DNA from: an uncultured Butyricicoccus sp.
Lineage (GTDB): Bacteria > Bacillota > Clostridia > Oscillospirales > Butyricicoccaceae
Length of the DNA: 5,296 bases
Reading direction: 5' to 3'
Assembly: GCA_959018045.1 (NCBI GenBank)
Contig: CAUEJN010000092.1
Coordinates: 1 to 5,296, forward strand
In this document: positions 1 through 5,220 of the stretch, piece by piece
How positions within the stretch are numbered: position 1 is the stretch's first letter
Layout of the letters: every line of letters begins with the position of its first letter
Made by a program: the position numbers and the translations under genes
Notes under the pieces: generated by a model
The model's input: the letters and a program-made list of their open reading frames with translations, nothing else
Databases searched by the model: none
What the model was told of the DNA's origin: nothing

Positions 1-1
1 G

Positions 2-79
2 GAATTGGGTCTTGGAAAAATAGGTAAAAATATGGCGTTTTTTGAGGATTTAAATTGTATTGATGAGTTTAAAGGATGA
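2..79 (+). CDS. possible 3' tail of an upstream gene (partial)
   Basis: Frame 2 is open from the window edge to a TGA at 77-79 and reads as a plausible C-terminus (ELGLGKIGKNMAFFEDL... ending DEFKG). The other two + frames stop within the first 30 bases. Only about 25 codons are visible, and an open stretch this short in AT-rich DNA can easily occur by chance, so this is weak. No family can be named. If real, it would be the end of a gene upstream of the element's promoter region. Confidence 0.25.
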   Translation, partial: ELGLGKIGKNMAFFEDLNCIDEFKG

Positions 80-173
80 AGGAAAAATGGAAGGAAATTC
101 GGGTTCCAATTTTAAGATGGATACAATATATGCAATATAATAGAAGCACAGCCCGGGTTAGTACTCATGAACC

Positions 174-201
174 TTGACAACTTGATATGGATGGAAACAA
201 T
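174..201 (+). promoter_or_regulatory. candidate sigma-A promoter
   Basis: A perfect -35 TTGACA (174-179) is followed after 16 bases by AACAAT (196-201), a 4/6 match to the -10 consensus. Transcription would start near 208, giving a leader of about 170 bases before the 382 start codon. The -35 is the strongest in the intergenic region. The short spacer and imperfect -10 keep this tentative. Confidence 0.45.
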
Positions 202-333
202 AACCACGTCGGAACGGAGTCGAGTAGTACCTTTTATATGATTGGTCTGTGTATTCGCTGGTCTTGATCAGGGCAGATAGCCGATTCTGTATGCTGAGCG
301 AGCAGCCCGAAATGTCTGTTGTTGAAAAACGGC

Positions 334-360
334 AAAAAACTGGGGTTGCCTCAGTTTTTT
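334..360 (+). terminator. intrinsic terminator or attenuator in the leader
   Basis: A 12-bp stem (334-345 with 349-360, one G-T pair) closes on a 3-base TTG loop. Its 3' arm ends in six Ts. It lies only 6 bases before the AAGGAG of the 382 gene and downstream of the candidate promoter, so it could either end incoming transcription or attenuate transcription of the cluster. Confidence 0.7.
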
Positions 361-381
361 GAGAAGAAGGAGATGTGAAAG

Positions 382-633
382 ATGCATTCGAATAAGTACA
401 TTGCACCCGTCAAGGTGCTCCGAAAAAGAAAGAAACAATCCAAGGGTGCTGTGCCTGTAAAGGAAATCATGCCTTTTGTGTGGCATATGTATGAGCAAAA
501 TCAGGAGCTGGCACGTGAGAACGAACGGCTGCGCTGCGAGCTGGACAAGCACTCGTACATTCCCGGTACGGCGGAGATTGTTGAGGAAACAGACGGAATT
601 GATTCTTGTCAGGAGGATGGAGACAATGACTAA
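382..633 (+). CDS. small coiled-coil protein of unknown function
   Basis: An 83-residue protein that I do not recognise. The start is set by AAGGAG at 367-372, nine bases upstream of the ATG. Three zones are visible: a strongly basic N-terminus (KVLRKRKKQSK, residues 11-21), a heptad-like helical segment rich in Glu, Leu and Arg (about residues 28-56, including QNQELARENERLRCEL), and an acidic tail (EETDGIDSCQEDGDND). This would suit a small dimeric adaptor or nucleic-acid-binding accessory protein, but that is inference from composition only. It is the first gene of a tight cluster: its TAA overlaps the next start by 8 bases (ATGACTAA), implying translational coupling to the ATPase genes. 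It lies behind a leader terminator, so its expression probably depends on read-through. Confidence 0.75.
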   Translation: MHSNKYIAPVKVLRKRKKQSKGAVPVKEIMPFVWHMYEQNQELARENERLRCELDKHSYIPGTAEIVEETDGIDSCQEDGDND

Positions 634-892
634 CTTACGTGTAGAAGACGGTGCGATTTTCGAAGATGATCGTCAAATATGCAATGCTGAAATTGCAATC
701 GAAGACGTATATTTTTCGCAAAACATGAGACCGGCTGCGGCACGCGTGGTGGTACGCATGCCGGGTATGGATGAGGGCGCATTTGTTCTCGATTTGGAGC
801 ATCTAACTTTTTCTGCGCTGCGGAGGTTCAAAGGATCGGCAGTTATTGGACGCATTTTTAGTCGAAGAATTGCAAAAAAAGATCACCTATGA
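626..892 (+). CDS. N-terminal domain of a split DUF927-like ATPase (88 aa)
   Basis: The frame is open from 476, but AGGAGG at 611-616, nine bases before ATG 626, fixes the start and gives 88 residues beginning MTNLRVEDGAIFEDD. The pattern, with an opening 'VEDGAIFEDDRQICNAEI' strand pair, then VVVRMPG, then a DLEHLTFSALRRF helix, resembles the N-terminal region I know in front of the P-loop in DUF927-like element ATPases. The reading frame runs into the ATPase gene, overlapping it by 47 bases, and ends in a short tail (about residues 76-88, RIFSRRIAKKDHL) that looks off-frame. Removing one base near 845-851 would join it smoothly to the ATPase as one protein of about 543 residues. It may be a genuine separate subunit, the front half of a frameshifted gene, or affected by a sequencing error. 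The domain assignment comes from memory of the family and was not searched. Confidence 0.6.
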   Translation: MTNLRVEDGAIFEDDRQICNAEIAIEDVYFSQNMRPAAARVVVRMPGMDEGAFVLDLEHLTFSALRRFKGSAVIGRIFSRRIAKKDHL

Positions 893-2258
893 TGCGAAAA
901 ATGGCAGAAAACCCGTAATTCCGTTGGAGCCTTCTGGCATCCAACAGGTCGGCGAACATTACACGGCGGTCGTAGGGGAACAGGTCATCGCGAACGAACT
1001 CGATTACGAGGTTGTCGTTAAGCAGGACCGCTGGAAAGTACCCGAACCCCAGCCGAACATGCTGCTCGAATTTATGGAGTTTATGAAAAACGCACCTGCA
1101 CCGGTATTGCTGACAGCAGCCTTCGTCGCAACAAGCATGGTGCGATCGATTATCCTCGAAAGCGGGATCGATTTTCAGGGACTGCTGTATGTTTCAGGAC
1201 CGCAGGGCGTCGGAAAAACCACCTTGGTCAAGAAATTGGCGGGATTTGTGAAAAATCCAGAGACAAATCGTGAAGCACTGTTTTTTGACAGCAGCAGTAT
1301 GGTTGCGGCGATTCGTGACGCGATGGCATCTGCGCGAGATTTGCCCATTATCATTGACGATTTGTGCCTGTCTGCTGGAAAAAATGTCCAGAAAAAGCGC
1401 ATTGAGCTCGGTGCACAAATTGTGCGAGAGGCATCCAATGCAGCGTGTTTCACGAAAAAGTCACGGGACGGCAGCGCAATCGAGTTGTCATGCAATGCGG
1501 GTGTAATCGTGACTGCTGAGTTCGTGCTGCACAACCAGTCCGATATTACGCGCTGCATTGCGGTGAAAGTTTCCGATCCGCTACATCTGCCCGATGCTCT
1601 TAACGCACAGTTAGCTGCGGGCGCGATGTGCGATTTCCTGTACGCGTTTGTAACCCATGTGCCGGAGGCTGTGAAACGCTTGCGTGAGATGGTAGCGGAT
1701 GAAAATACGGTTTCTGCTCTGGAAGAGTGCGAAGAACAGCGCGTGCGAACCAATTTGCTGGTGCTGCGCTGGGCATTTCATGAGCTGATTGAGGCGCTAG
1801 AGGTACTGCACCATACGCGACGGTTTGCAGAGGAATTCAAGCAGAGATTCGATGAAGCTTTGGCGGAATCGGTGGAGGACACTCAGTGTGCACTGAAAGT
1901 CGTGCGAAGCAATATACCGGAAGGCAATCTTGCCTACATCATTCTCCGAGGATACCGAAATAACGATTTCCATGTTCTCAAAAATGAATCCAAGATCGGC
2001 AAGCTCAAGCAGCGAGCTGGAATTATCTGGAAGGGTGATTTGTGTTTGCGGCCTTCGGCATTGATTCCGTACATCCAGCGGCAGAACGGCTACCATGATT
2101 GGTCGCGCAATAAGATTGTGAGCGAGTTGCGGAAGTTAGACGTACTCTGCATTCAAGGCGAAGATGCAGCAACTGTTCGCTTGACCAAAGACAAAGATGT
2201 CCCGCGCGTGTACCATTTCAACATGGAAATGCTCGAGGAAATGGCGGAGTACTATTGA
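846..2258 (+). CDS. P-loop ATPase, DUF927-like, mobile-element replication or maintenance
   Basis: A 470-residue cytosolic NTPase. Walker A is GPQGVGKTT (118-126, K124). Walker B is LPIIIDD (166-172, acidic pair D171/D172). A strand reading VIVTAE (220-225) is followed by SDITRC with R236 placed like a sensor or arginine finger. This order matches DUF927-type and related helicase-like ATPases of phages and integrative elements, which probably act in element replication. The C-terminal third (from about residue 355, including SRNKIVSELRKL) looks like a winged-helix DNA-binding region. The frame opens only after a TAA at 804-806. The first usable start is TTG 846, preceded by AAAGGA ten bases upstream. 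No in-frame ATG appears before residue 72, which lies close to the P-loop. The unusual start and the 47-base overlap with the previous gene suggest the true N-terminus is encoded in the other frame. The family name is tentative; the ATPase call is firm. Confidence 0.8.
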   Translation: MDAFLVEELQKKITYDAKNGRKPVIPLEPSGIQQVGEHYTAVVGEQVIANELDYEVVVKQDRWKVPEPQPNMLLEFMEFMKNAPAPVLLTAAFVATSMVRSIILESGIDFQGLLYVSGPQGVGKTTLVKKLAGFVKNPETNREALFFDSSSMVAAIRDAMASARDLPIIIDDLCLSAGKNVQKKRIELGAQIVREASNAACFTKKSRDGSAIELSCNAGVIVTAEFVLHNQSDITRCIAVKVSDPLHLPDALNAQLAAGAMCDFLYAFVTHVPEAVKRLREMVADENTVSALEECEEQRVRTNLLVLRWAFHELIEALEVLHHTRRFAEEFKQRFDEALAESVEDTQCALKVVRSNIPEGNLAYIILRGYRNNDFHVLKNESKIGKLKQRAGIIWKGDLCLRPSALIPYIQRQNGYHDWSRNKIVSELRKLDVLCIQGEDAATVRLTKDKDVPRVYHFNMEMLEEMAEYY

Positions 2259-2295
2259 TGGAGCTCAAATATACATAAAAATAGAAAATTCAGAC

Positions 2296-2322
2296 CGAGG
2301 TGTGGTGTTTCGCCGCACCTCG
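2296..2322 (+). promoter_or_regulatory. hairpin in the 5' leader of the excisionase-like gene
   Basis: A 10-bp inverted repeat (2296-2305 with 2313-2322, one G-T pair) closes on a 7-base loop and ends 6 bases before the AAGGAG of the next gene. There is no T-run on either side, so it is not a simple terminator. It could be an operator for a dimeric DNA-binding protein or an RNA structure that affects initiation. The symmetry is directly visible; the role is inferred. Confidence 0.5.
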
Positions 2323-2340
2323 AAATTCAAGGAGCACACA

Positions 2341-2577
2341 ATGAAGAAGTATAACACTGGAACGGCAAAGCAAATCGTCGAGCGCCTGAAGGAAGAAGGA
2401 TACTATCTGACCGAAAGTTCGCTGCGCACCTGGGTACGAATGGGTATTATTCCGTCGGCGCGATGCGGTCGAAAGGTATACATTTATTACCCGAACGTGG
2501 TGCGGGTGCTGCAGGAGGGAATCCCGGAAATCGAAACACCGGAACCGGTCACGAACGGGATTCGCCAATTGTACTGA
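2341..2577 (+). CDS. excisionase-like MerR/HTH DNA-binding protein
   Basis: A 78-residue protein started by AAGGAG (2329-2334) six bases before ATG 2341. The same frame is open further upstream, but nothing there has a comparable ribosome binding site. Residues about 6-60 fit a MerR-type winged helix-turn-helix as in small recombination directionality factors: TAKQIVERLKEEG, then LTESSLRTWVRMGIIPSA as turn and recognition helix, then a basic wing (RCGRKVYIYYPN) and a closing helix (VVRVLQEG). The tail is proline-rich and probably unstructured. It lies directly upstream of the tyrosine integrase, the usual xis-int pairing, so the likely role is to bend att DNA and bias the integrase towards excision, perhaps also acting as a regulator. 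It has its own leader hairpin and is separated from the integrase by an intrinsic terminator. A transcriptional regulator without an excision role is the main alternative. Confidence 0.75.
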   Translation: MKKYNTGTAKQIVERLKEEGYYLTESSLRTWVRMGIIPSARCGRKVYIYYPNVVRVLQEGIPEIETPEPVTNGIRQLY

Positions 2578-2587
2578 ATTCGGACGC

Positions 2588-2622
2588 AGCAGCCTGTCAG
2601 ATAACGGCAGGCTGCTTTTTTT
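2588..2622 (+). terminator. intrinsic terminator between excisionase-like gene and integrase
   Basis: A 9-bp perfect GC-rich stem (AGCAGCCTG 2588-2596 with CAGGCTGCT 2608-2616), extendable by two further pairs inside, is followed by T2616-2622. The T-run touches the GGAGG (2625-2629) of the integrase, so the integrase has no room for a promoter of its own here and must be made by read-through or from a promoter hidden upstream of or within the excisionase-like gene. Confidence 0.85.
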
Positions 2623-2634
2623 ATGGAGGAAAAC

Positions 2635-4026
2635 ATGGCAAATATTAAGAAAATCGAAGAAAAAACCGGAGTTTCATATAAGATTACGGTCACAATGGGA
2701 AGAACCAAGACCGGGAAACAGATCCGCCATTATCAGACCTTTACACCGCCGCCGGGCATGAGTGAGCGCAAAGCACAGAAAGAAGCCGAAAAGCTGGCGA
2801 TCAAGTTCGAGGAAGAGCTGCGCATGGGCTTCCAGCCGGATAATAAGATTACGTTTGCCGAATATGCGGCGTACTTTTTGGAGATTCGGCGCAAAAACGG
2901 GCTCAAACGATCGACTTGTGCGCGGTATGAGGGACTGCTGGTGCGAATCAATGCTGCGATCGGCGGCATGAAGCTGGTAGATCTTCGGCCGCAGCATCTC
3001 AACCTGTTCTATCAAAACCTACAGGAAAAAGGTGTCATCCGAAGACCGGAGACCGGACGAGCGAAGCCGCGATTTCAGCAGATTCTGCAGCGGGACAAGA
3101 TCAGCCAGGAAAAGCTGTCACGGCTGTCGGGCGTAGCCTCATCGACCATACGCAGAGCAAGAAACGGGGAGACAATTCGGTGGGAAAAGATACAGCTTTT
3201 GGCAAATGCGCTGCAATGTCCGGCAGACGAATTGTTTGAGGCGCAGGATTGCAGCGAGAGCAGACTTTCGCCGAAAACTGTGCTCGAGCATCATCGTCTG
3301 ATCCGTACCGTTCTGGCATGGGCCGAGCGGGAGATGCTGGTTCCGTACAATGCCGCCAGCAAGGCAACCCCGCCCAAGGCCACCCGCACGATCGTAAATA
3401 CCTTTCAGCCCGAAGAAATCACTGCGATCCTGCAGGCACTGGAGGCTGAGCCAATCAAGTGGCGGACGCTGGTGCATCTGATGATTGTCACCGGGTGCCG
3501 ACGGGGTGAGATTATGGGACTCAAATGGGAACATGTTGATTTGGAGCAGGGTATCCTGTGTATCTGTGAAACGCTGTTGGCATCCGATGTAGGCGTGTAT
3601 GCCGATACGCCAAAGACAACAGACAGCCGGCGCTACATCAATATTCCGCGTGAGACCGTCCAGCTGCTTCGGGAATACCATGCAGAGCAGGAGAGCTGGC
3701 GCGAAGTGGTGGGAGATCGATGGGCGAATACCGGTTATGTGTTCACACGAGATACAGGTGAGCCCATGCATCCGGACAGCATCAACGGATGGCTGATTGC
3801 GTTCAGCGAACGGCATGGCTTGAGACATATCAACCCGCACGCATTCCGACATGCAATGGCAAGTATCCTTATTTACAGCGGTACGGATATTTTATCGATC
3901 TCCAAGCGTTTGGGACACACGACCACCAACACGACGCTGAACTTTTATGGTCATCTGCTGCAGAAAGCAGATGCACAGTCAGCGGAGTGCATTGCCAATG
4001 TGCTGCTCCGACCGGATGGAAAATAA
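2635..4026 (+). CDS. int: tyrosine recombinase (integrase) with an embedded XRE-type HTH
   Basis: This integrase catalyses site-specific integration and excision of the element. An in-frame ATG exists at 2623, but GGAGG 2625-2629 lies five bases before ATG 2635, which I take as the start (463 residues). Domain order: arm-binding N-terminus (1-50, MANIKKIEEKTGVSYKITV), SAM-like core-binding domain (about 55-132), an inserted segment (about 136-210), the rest of the core-binding domain (LSPKTVLEHHRLI, from 211), then the catalytic domain. The active-site set is complete: R289 (TGCRRGE), K327 (TPKTT), H402 and R405 (HAFRH), H428 (LGH) and nucleophile Y438 (NFYGH). The insert contains KISQEKLSRLSGVASSTIRR and then WEKIQLLANALQCPADELFE, a Cro/CI-like helix-turn-helix. 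With the insert it is longer than the roughly 380-400 residues usual for Tn916-type integrases. The family call is firm; the role of the insert is unknown. Confidence 0.97.
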   Translation: MANIKKIEEKTGVSYKITVTMGRTKTGKQIRHYQTFTPPPGMSERKAQKEAEKLAIKFEEELRMGFQPDNKITFAEYAAYFLEIRRKNGLKRSTCARYEGLLVRINAAIGGMKLVDLRPQHLNLFYQNLQEKGVIRRPETGRAKPRFQQILQRDKISQEKLSRLSGVASSTIRRARNGETIRWEKIQLLANALQCPADELFEAQDCSESRLSPKTVLEHHRLIRTVLAWAEREMLVPYNAASKATPPKATRTIVNTFQPEEITAILQALEAEPIKWRTLVHLMIVTGCRRGEIMGLKWEHVDLEQGILCICETLLASDVGVYADTPKTTDSRRYINIPRETVQLLREYHAEQESWREVVGDRWANTGYVFTRDTGEPMHPDSINGWLIAFSERHGLRHINPHAFRHAMASILIYSGTDILSISKRLGHTTTNTTLNFYGHLLQKADAQSAECIANVLLRPDGK

Positions 4027-4047
4027 TCAGATAATGAAAAATGAATG

Positions 4048-4056
4048 TGATACAAT
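4048..4056 (+). promoter_or_regulatory. candidate extended -10 promoter for the DUF3990 cassette
   Basis: TGATACAAT gives an extended -10 (TG at 4048-4049, then TACAAT 4051-4056) in the 54-base gap between the integrase stop and the next start. A recognisable -35 is absent at the proper distance (4028-4033), which extended -10 promoters tolerate. Transcription would begin around 4063, within the ribosome binding site, leaving little leader, so the assignment is uncertain. The gene may instead be read from the integrase transcript, since no terminator separates them. Confidence 0.4.
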
Positions 4057-4080
4057 AGATCCAAAGGAGGGAGATATTGC

Positions 4081-4554
4081 ATGTTGCTATATCATGGAGA
4101 CGATCGAGCAGTTCCGCAGCCGGCAATCCGTGTGCACAAGTATTATAAAGATTTCGGCTGGGGATTCTATTGCACGAAAATTCAACCACAGGCAGCAAGA
4201 TGGGCAACACGTCGTGGCCGTCCGGGTGTTGTGAATCAATATCGGTATCAGCAGAGCGAAGACTTGCGCGTGCTGGAATTTGATGAGATGAACGAAGACT
4301 GGCTGGATTTTATTGCAGCATGCCGGTCTGGGCAGCCGCATGATTACGATGTGGTAGAAGGACCAATGGCAGATGATACGGTGTTTAACTATGTCCAGAG
4401 CTTTTTGGACGGCGAGATTTCCCGCGCGGCCTTTTGGGAATTGGTGCGCTTTAAGCATCCGACGCATCAGATCTGTTTTCATACCGAGCGGGCGCTCGGA
4501 TGTCTGCTTTTTGAGAGGAGTGACAAGGCAGATGTGCAAAAGAAACGACAGTGA
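4081..4554 (+). CDS. DUF3990-family protein, ADP-ribosyltransferase-like putative toxin
   Basis: A 157-residue protein with AAAGGAGGG (4063-4071) nine bases before the ATG. It carries the pattern I recognise as DUF3990: LYHG at residues 3-6, DFGWGFYCT (24-32) followed by QAARWA (37-42), VNQY (51-54), WLDFI (74-78), a GPMADD block (94-99), and HQICFHTERALGCL (129-142). A histidine in an opening 'YHG' strand, a tyrosine in a 'DFGxGFY' strand and a later glutamate fit the H-Y-E layout of ADP-ribosyltransferases; here H5, Y30 and possibly E136. The family's enzymatic activity is not established as far as I know, so toxin is an inference from the fold-like motifs and cargo position. It is just downstream of the integrase and its 3' end overlaps the next gene by 23 bases. 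DUF3990 genes often sit beside DUF3791 genes; none is seen here. No signal peptide or membrane segment is visible. Confidence 0.85.
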   Translation: MLLYHGDDRAVPQPAIRVHKYYKDFGWGFYCTKIQPQAARWATRRGRPGVVNQYRYQQSEDLRVLEFDEMNEDWLDFIAACRSGQPHDYDVVEGPMADDTVFNYVQSFLDGEISRAAFWELVRFKHPTHQICFHTERALGCLLFERSDKADVQKKRQ

Positions 4555-4978
4555 TCTGTTCTTTACTTGCAGCTTGATTGAGTGCATCGGCCGAACCATC
4601 AAGCAGCGCAGAAGTGTCGTGGTTGTAGGATTGGGACGACAAAAGCTGGAGTTTATCTATGACTATGCGGATGTACTGCACTGTGAGCCGATTCAGAAGG
4701 TGGCGGAGGATGTGATTGCAGATTGCGGCTTGCATGGCGGTAATTTTGACAATGTCAACGATTGTCTGTATGAGGTACCGAGTGTTTTCACCATCGGAAA
4801 AGTTTATGCCAGGTTGATTGAAGATCTTTCTGCAGAGGACGATGTGATAGATACTTTGATTGCAGTCTATCGTTCTTGGATGAATGATGTCCTGAGCGAT
4901 TACAACGAAGTCGCATATTTCCAGCCGAGAGAGTATCTTGCGGAGAGCTATCGCGCAGGAGATTTGCTCGAAGCATAA
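4532..4978 (+). CDS. conserved partner of the DUF3990 protein, unknown function
   Basis: A 148-residue protein starting MCKRNDSDLFFTCSLIECI. The frame is open from further upstream, but AGGAG at 4516-4520, eleven bases before ATG 4532, and a Met-Cys start that fits my memory of proteins found next to DUF3990 genes support this start. It is mostly helical in appearance: an N-terminal helix (SLIECIGRTIKQRRSVVV), a GLGRQKLEFIYDYADVLHCEP segment (about 34-54), a VFTIGKVYARLIEDL segment (about 84-98) and a C-terminal FQPREYLAESYRAGDLLEA (residues 130-148). No catalytic motif or membrane segment can be seen. The 23-base overlap with the DUF3990 gene indicates translational coupling. In that setting it is a candidate antitoxin or obligate partner, but whether it neutralises, binds or is modified by the DUF3990 protein cannot be told from sequence. 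It is the last gene before a strong terminator. Confidence 0.8.
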   Translation: MCKRNDSDLFFTCSLIECIGRTIKQRRSVVVVGLGRQKLEFIYDYADVLHCEPIQKVAEDVIADCGLHGGNFDNVNDCLYEVPSVFTIGKVYARLIEDLSAEDDVIDTLIAVYRSWMNDVLSDYNEVAYFQPREYLAESYRAGDLLEA

Positions 4979-5004
4979 AAAAGAGAGCGTTTGCTCTCTT
5001 TTTT
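4977..5004. terminator. bidirectional intrinsic terminator closing the cassette
   Basis: A 12-bp perfect stem (4977-4988 with 4993-5004) closes on a 4-base GTTT loop, with six As on the left arm and six Ts on the right, so it can act in either direction. It overlaps the stop codon of the partner gene (TAA 4976-4978), ends the DUF3990 transcript and insulates it from the right flank. Confidence 0.9.
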
Positions 5005-5008
5005 GTTT

Positions 5009-5030
5009 GTGCGCCAAACGTGCGCCAAAC
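5009..5030. repeat. tandem 11-bp repeat, possible integrase arm-type sites
   Basis: Two perfect head-to-tail copies of GTGCGCCAAAC lie at 5009-5019 and 5020-5030, just outside the terminator that closes the cargo genes. Short direct repeats near an element end are typical of the arm-type sites bound by the N-terminal domain of Tn916-like integrases, and this integrase has such a domain. No other copy was found in the window. The function is inferred from position. Bases 5031-5100 beyond it hold no gene that I can support; a 6-bp inverted repeat (5044-5049 with 5058-5063) is the only structure noticed there. Confidence 0.55.
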
Positions 5031-5100
5031 CGCTGTGCTGTAATTTTTCAAATCCCGGAAAAAGTTCATAATATCTACGCTGTGAATCCATGCGTTTCGC

Positions 5101-5166
5101 GGGTGCAGGGATAGGACTTTTGCCGAGACTTCGGCAAAACATGCAATCCGTCAGGTTCAAGTCCTG
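5101..5166. repeat. 66-bp direct repeat, copy 1
   Basis: It begins GGGTGCAGGGA and ends CAAGTCCTG, with 4 mismatches to the copy 120 bases downstream. Inside is a 9-bp hairpin (5118-5126 with 5131-5139, GACT loop). The last part, completed by A5167, makes a perfect T-arm-like structure: TCAGG, a TTCAAGT 7-base loop and CCTGA (5151-5167). No acceptor stem, D-arm or anticodon arm can be built around it, so it is not a tRNA gene. In this copy AGGACTT (5113-5119) can also pair with AAGTCCT (5159-5165). It is probably an intergenic repeat family or a relic of attachment-site duplication at the element edge. Confidence 0.85.
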
Positions 5167-5183
5167 AGAAAGTGCAGAAAAAG

Positions 5184-5217
5184 AAAAAGCACCGATTCAA
5201 GCGAATCAGTGCTTTTT
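5184..5217. terminator. terminator-like hairpin between the two 66-bp repeats
   Basis: A 15-position stem with one C-A mismatch (5184-5198 with 5203-5217; mismatch 5193/5208) closes on a 4-base AAGC loop, with five As on the left arm and five Ts on the right. It could terminate in either direction. No gene in the window ends directly upstream, so it may insulate the element edge or belong to the repeated unit. Confidence 0.75.
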
Positions 5218-5220
5218 AGT

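Larger units (their letters stand above)
80..381 (+). promoter_or_regulatory. intergenic control region upstream of the ATPase cluster
   Basis: No convincing gene lies here. The first part (to about 145) is AT-rich and purine-rich, unlike the roughly 50% GC of the genes that follow. It holds a consensus-like TATAAT at 136-141 with no good -35, and a better promoter candidate at 174-201. It then has a leader of roughly 150 bases ending in an intrinsic terminator (334-360) and the ribosome binding site of the first gene (AAGGAG, 367-372). A 23-codon ORF, 291-362, runs through the terminator but lacks a clear ribosome binding site. The arrangement suggests control of the downstream cluster at the level of read-through, which is an inference. 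Confidence 0.5.

Noticed and set aside
874..880. A7 run as a classic -1 programmed frameshift site joining the 88-residue ORF to the ATPase
   Set aside because: A -1 slip enters the third frame, which stops at 916-918, so it cannot reach the ATPase. Only a +1 shift or transcriptional slippage would work, and that is kept as a weaker option in the findings.
1175..1753. 192-codon ORF on the - strand within the ATPase
   Set aside because: It is antisense to the Walker A and B regions, with a Ser/Arg/Ala-rich translation and no family pattern.
2197..2340. N-terminal extension of the excisionase-like protein from an upstream ATG
   Set aside because: The extra residues overlap the ATPase end and read through the leader hairpin, and the good ribosome binding site is at 2329-2334 in front of ATG 2341.
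3139..3852. 237-codon ORF on the - strand within the integrase
   Set aside because: It lies entirely antisense to a firmly identified integrase with all catalytic residues. The translation is rich in Cys, Pro, His and Arg with no domain pattern, typical of a shadow frame.
4027..4080. A DUF3791 gene in front of DUF3990, as seen in related loci
   Set aside because: The gap between the integrase stop and the DUF3990 start is only 54 bases and holds no ORF of suitable size.
4948..5160. 70-codon ORF on the - strand
   Set aside because: It runs through a strong bidirectional terminator, the tandem 11-mers and the 66-bp repeat, has no clear ribosome binding site and overlaps the end of a supported gene.
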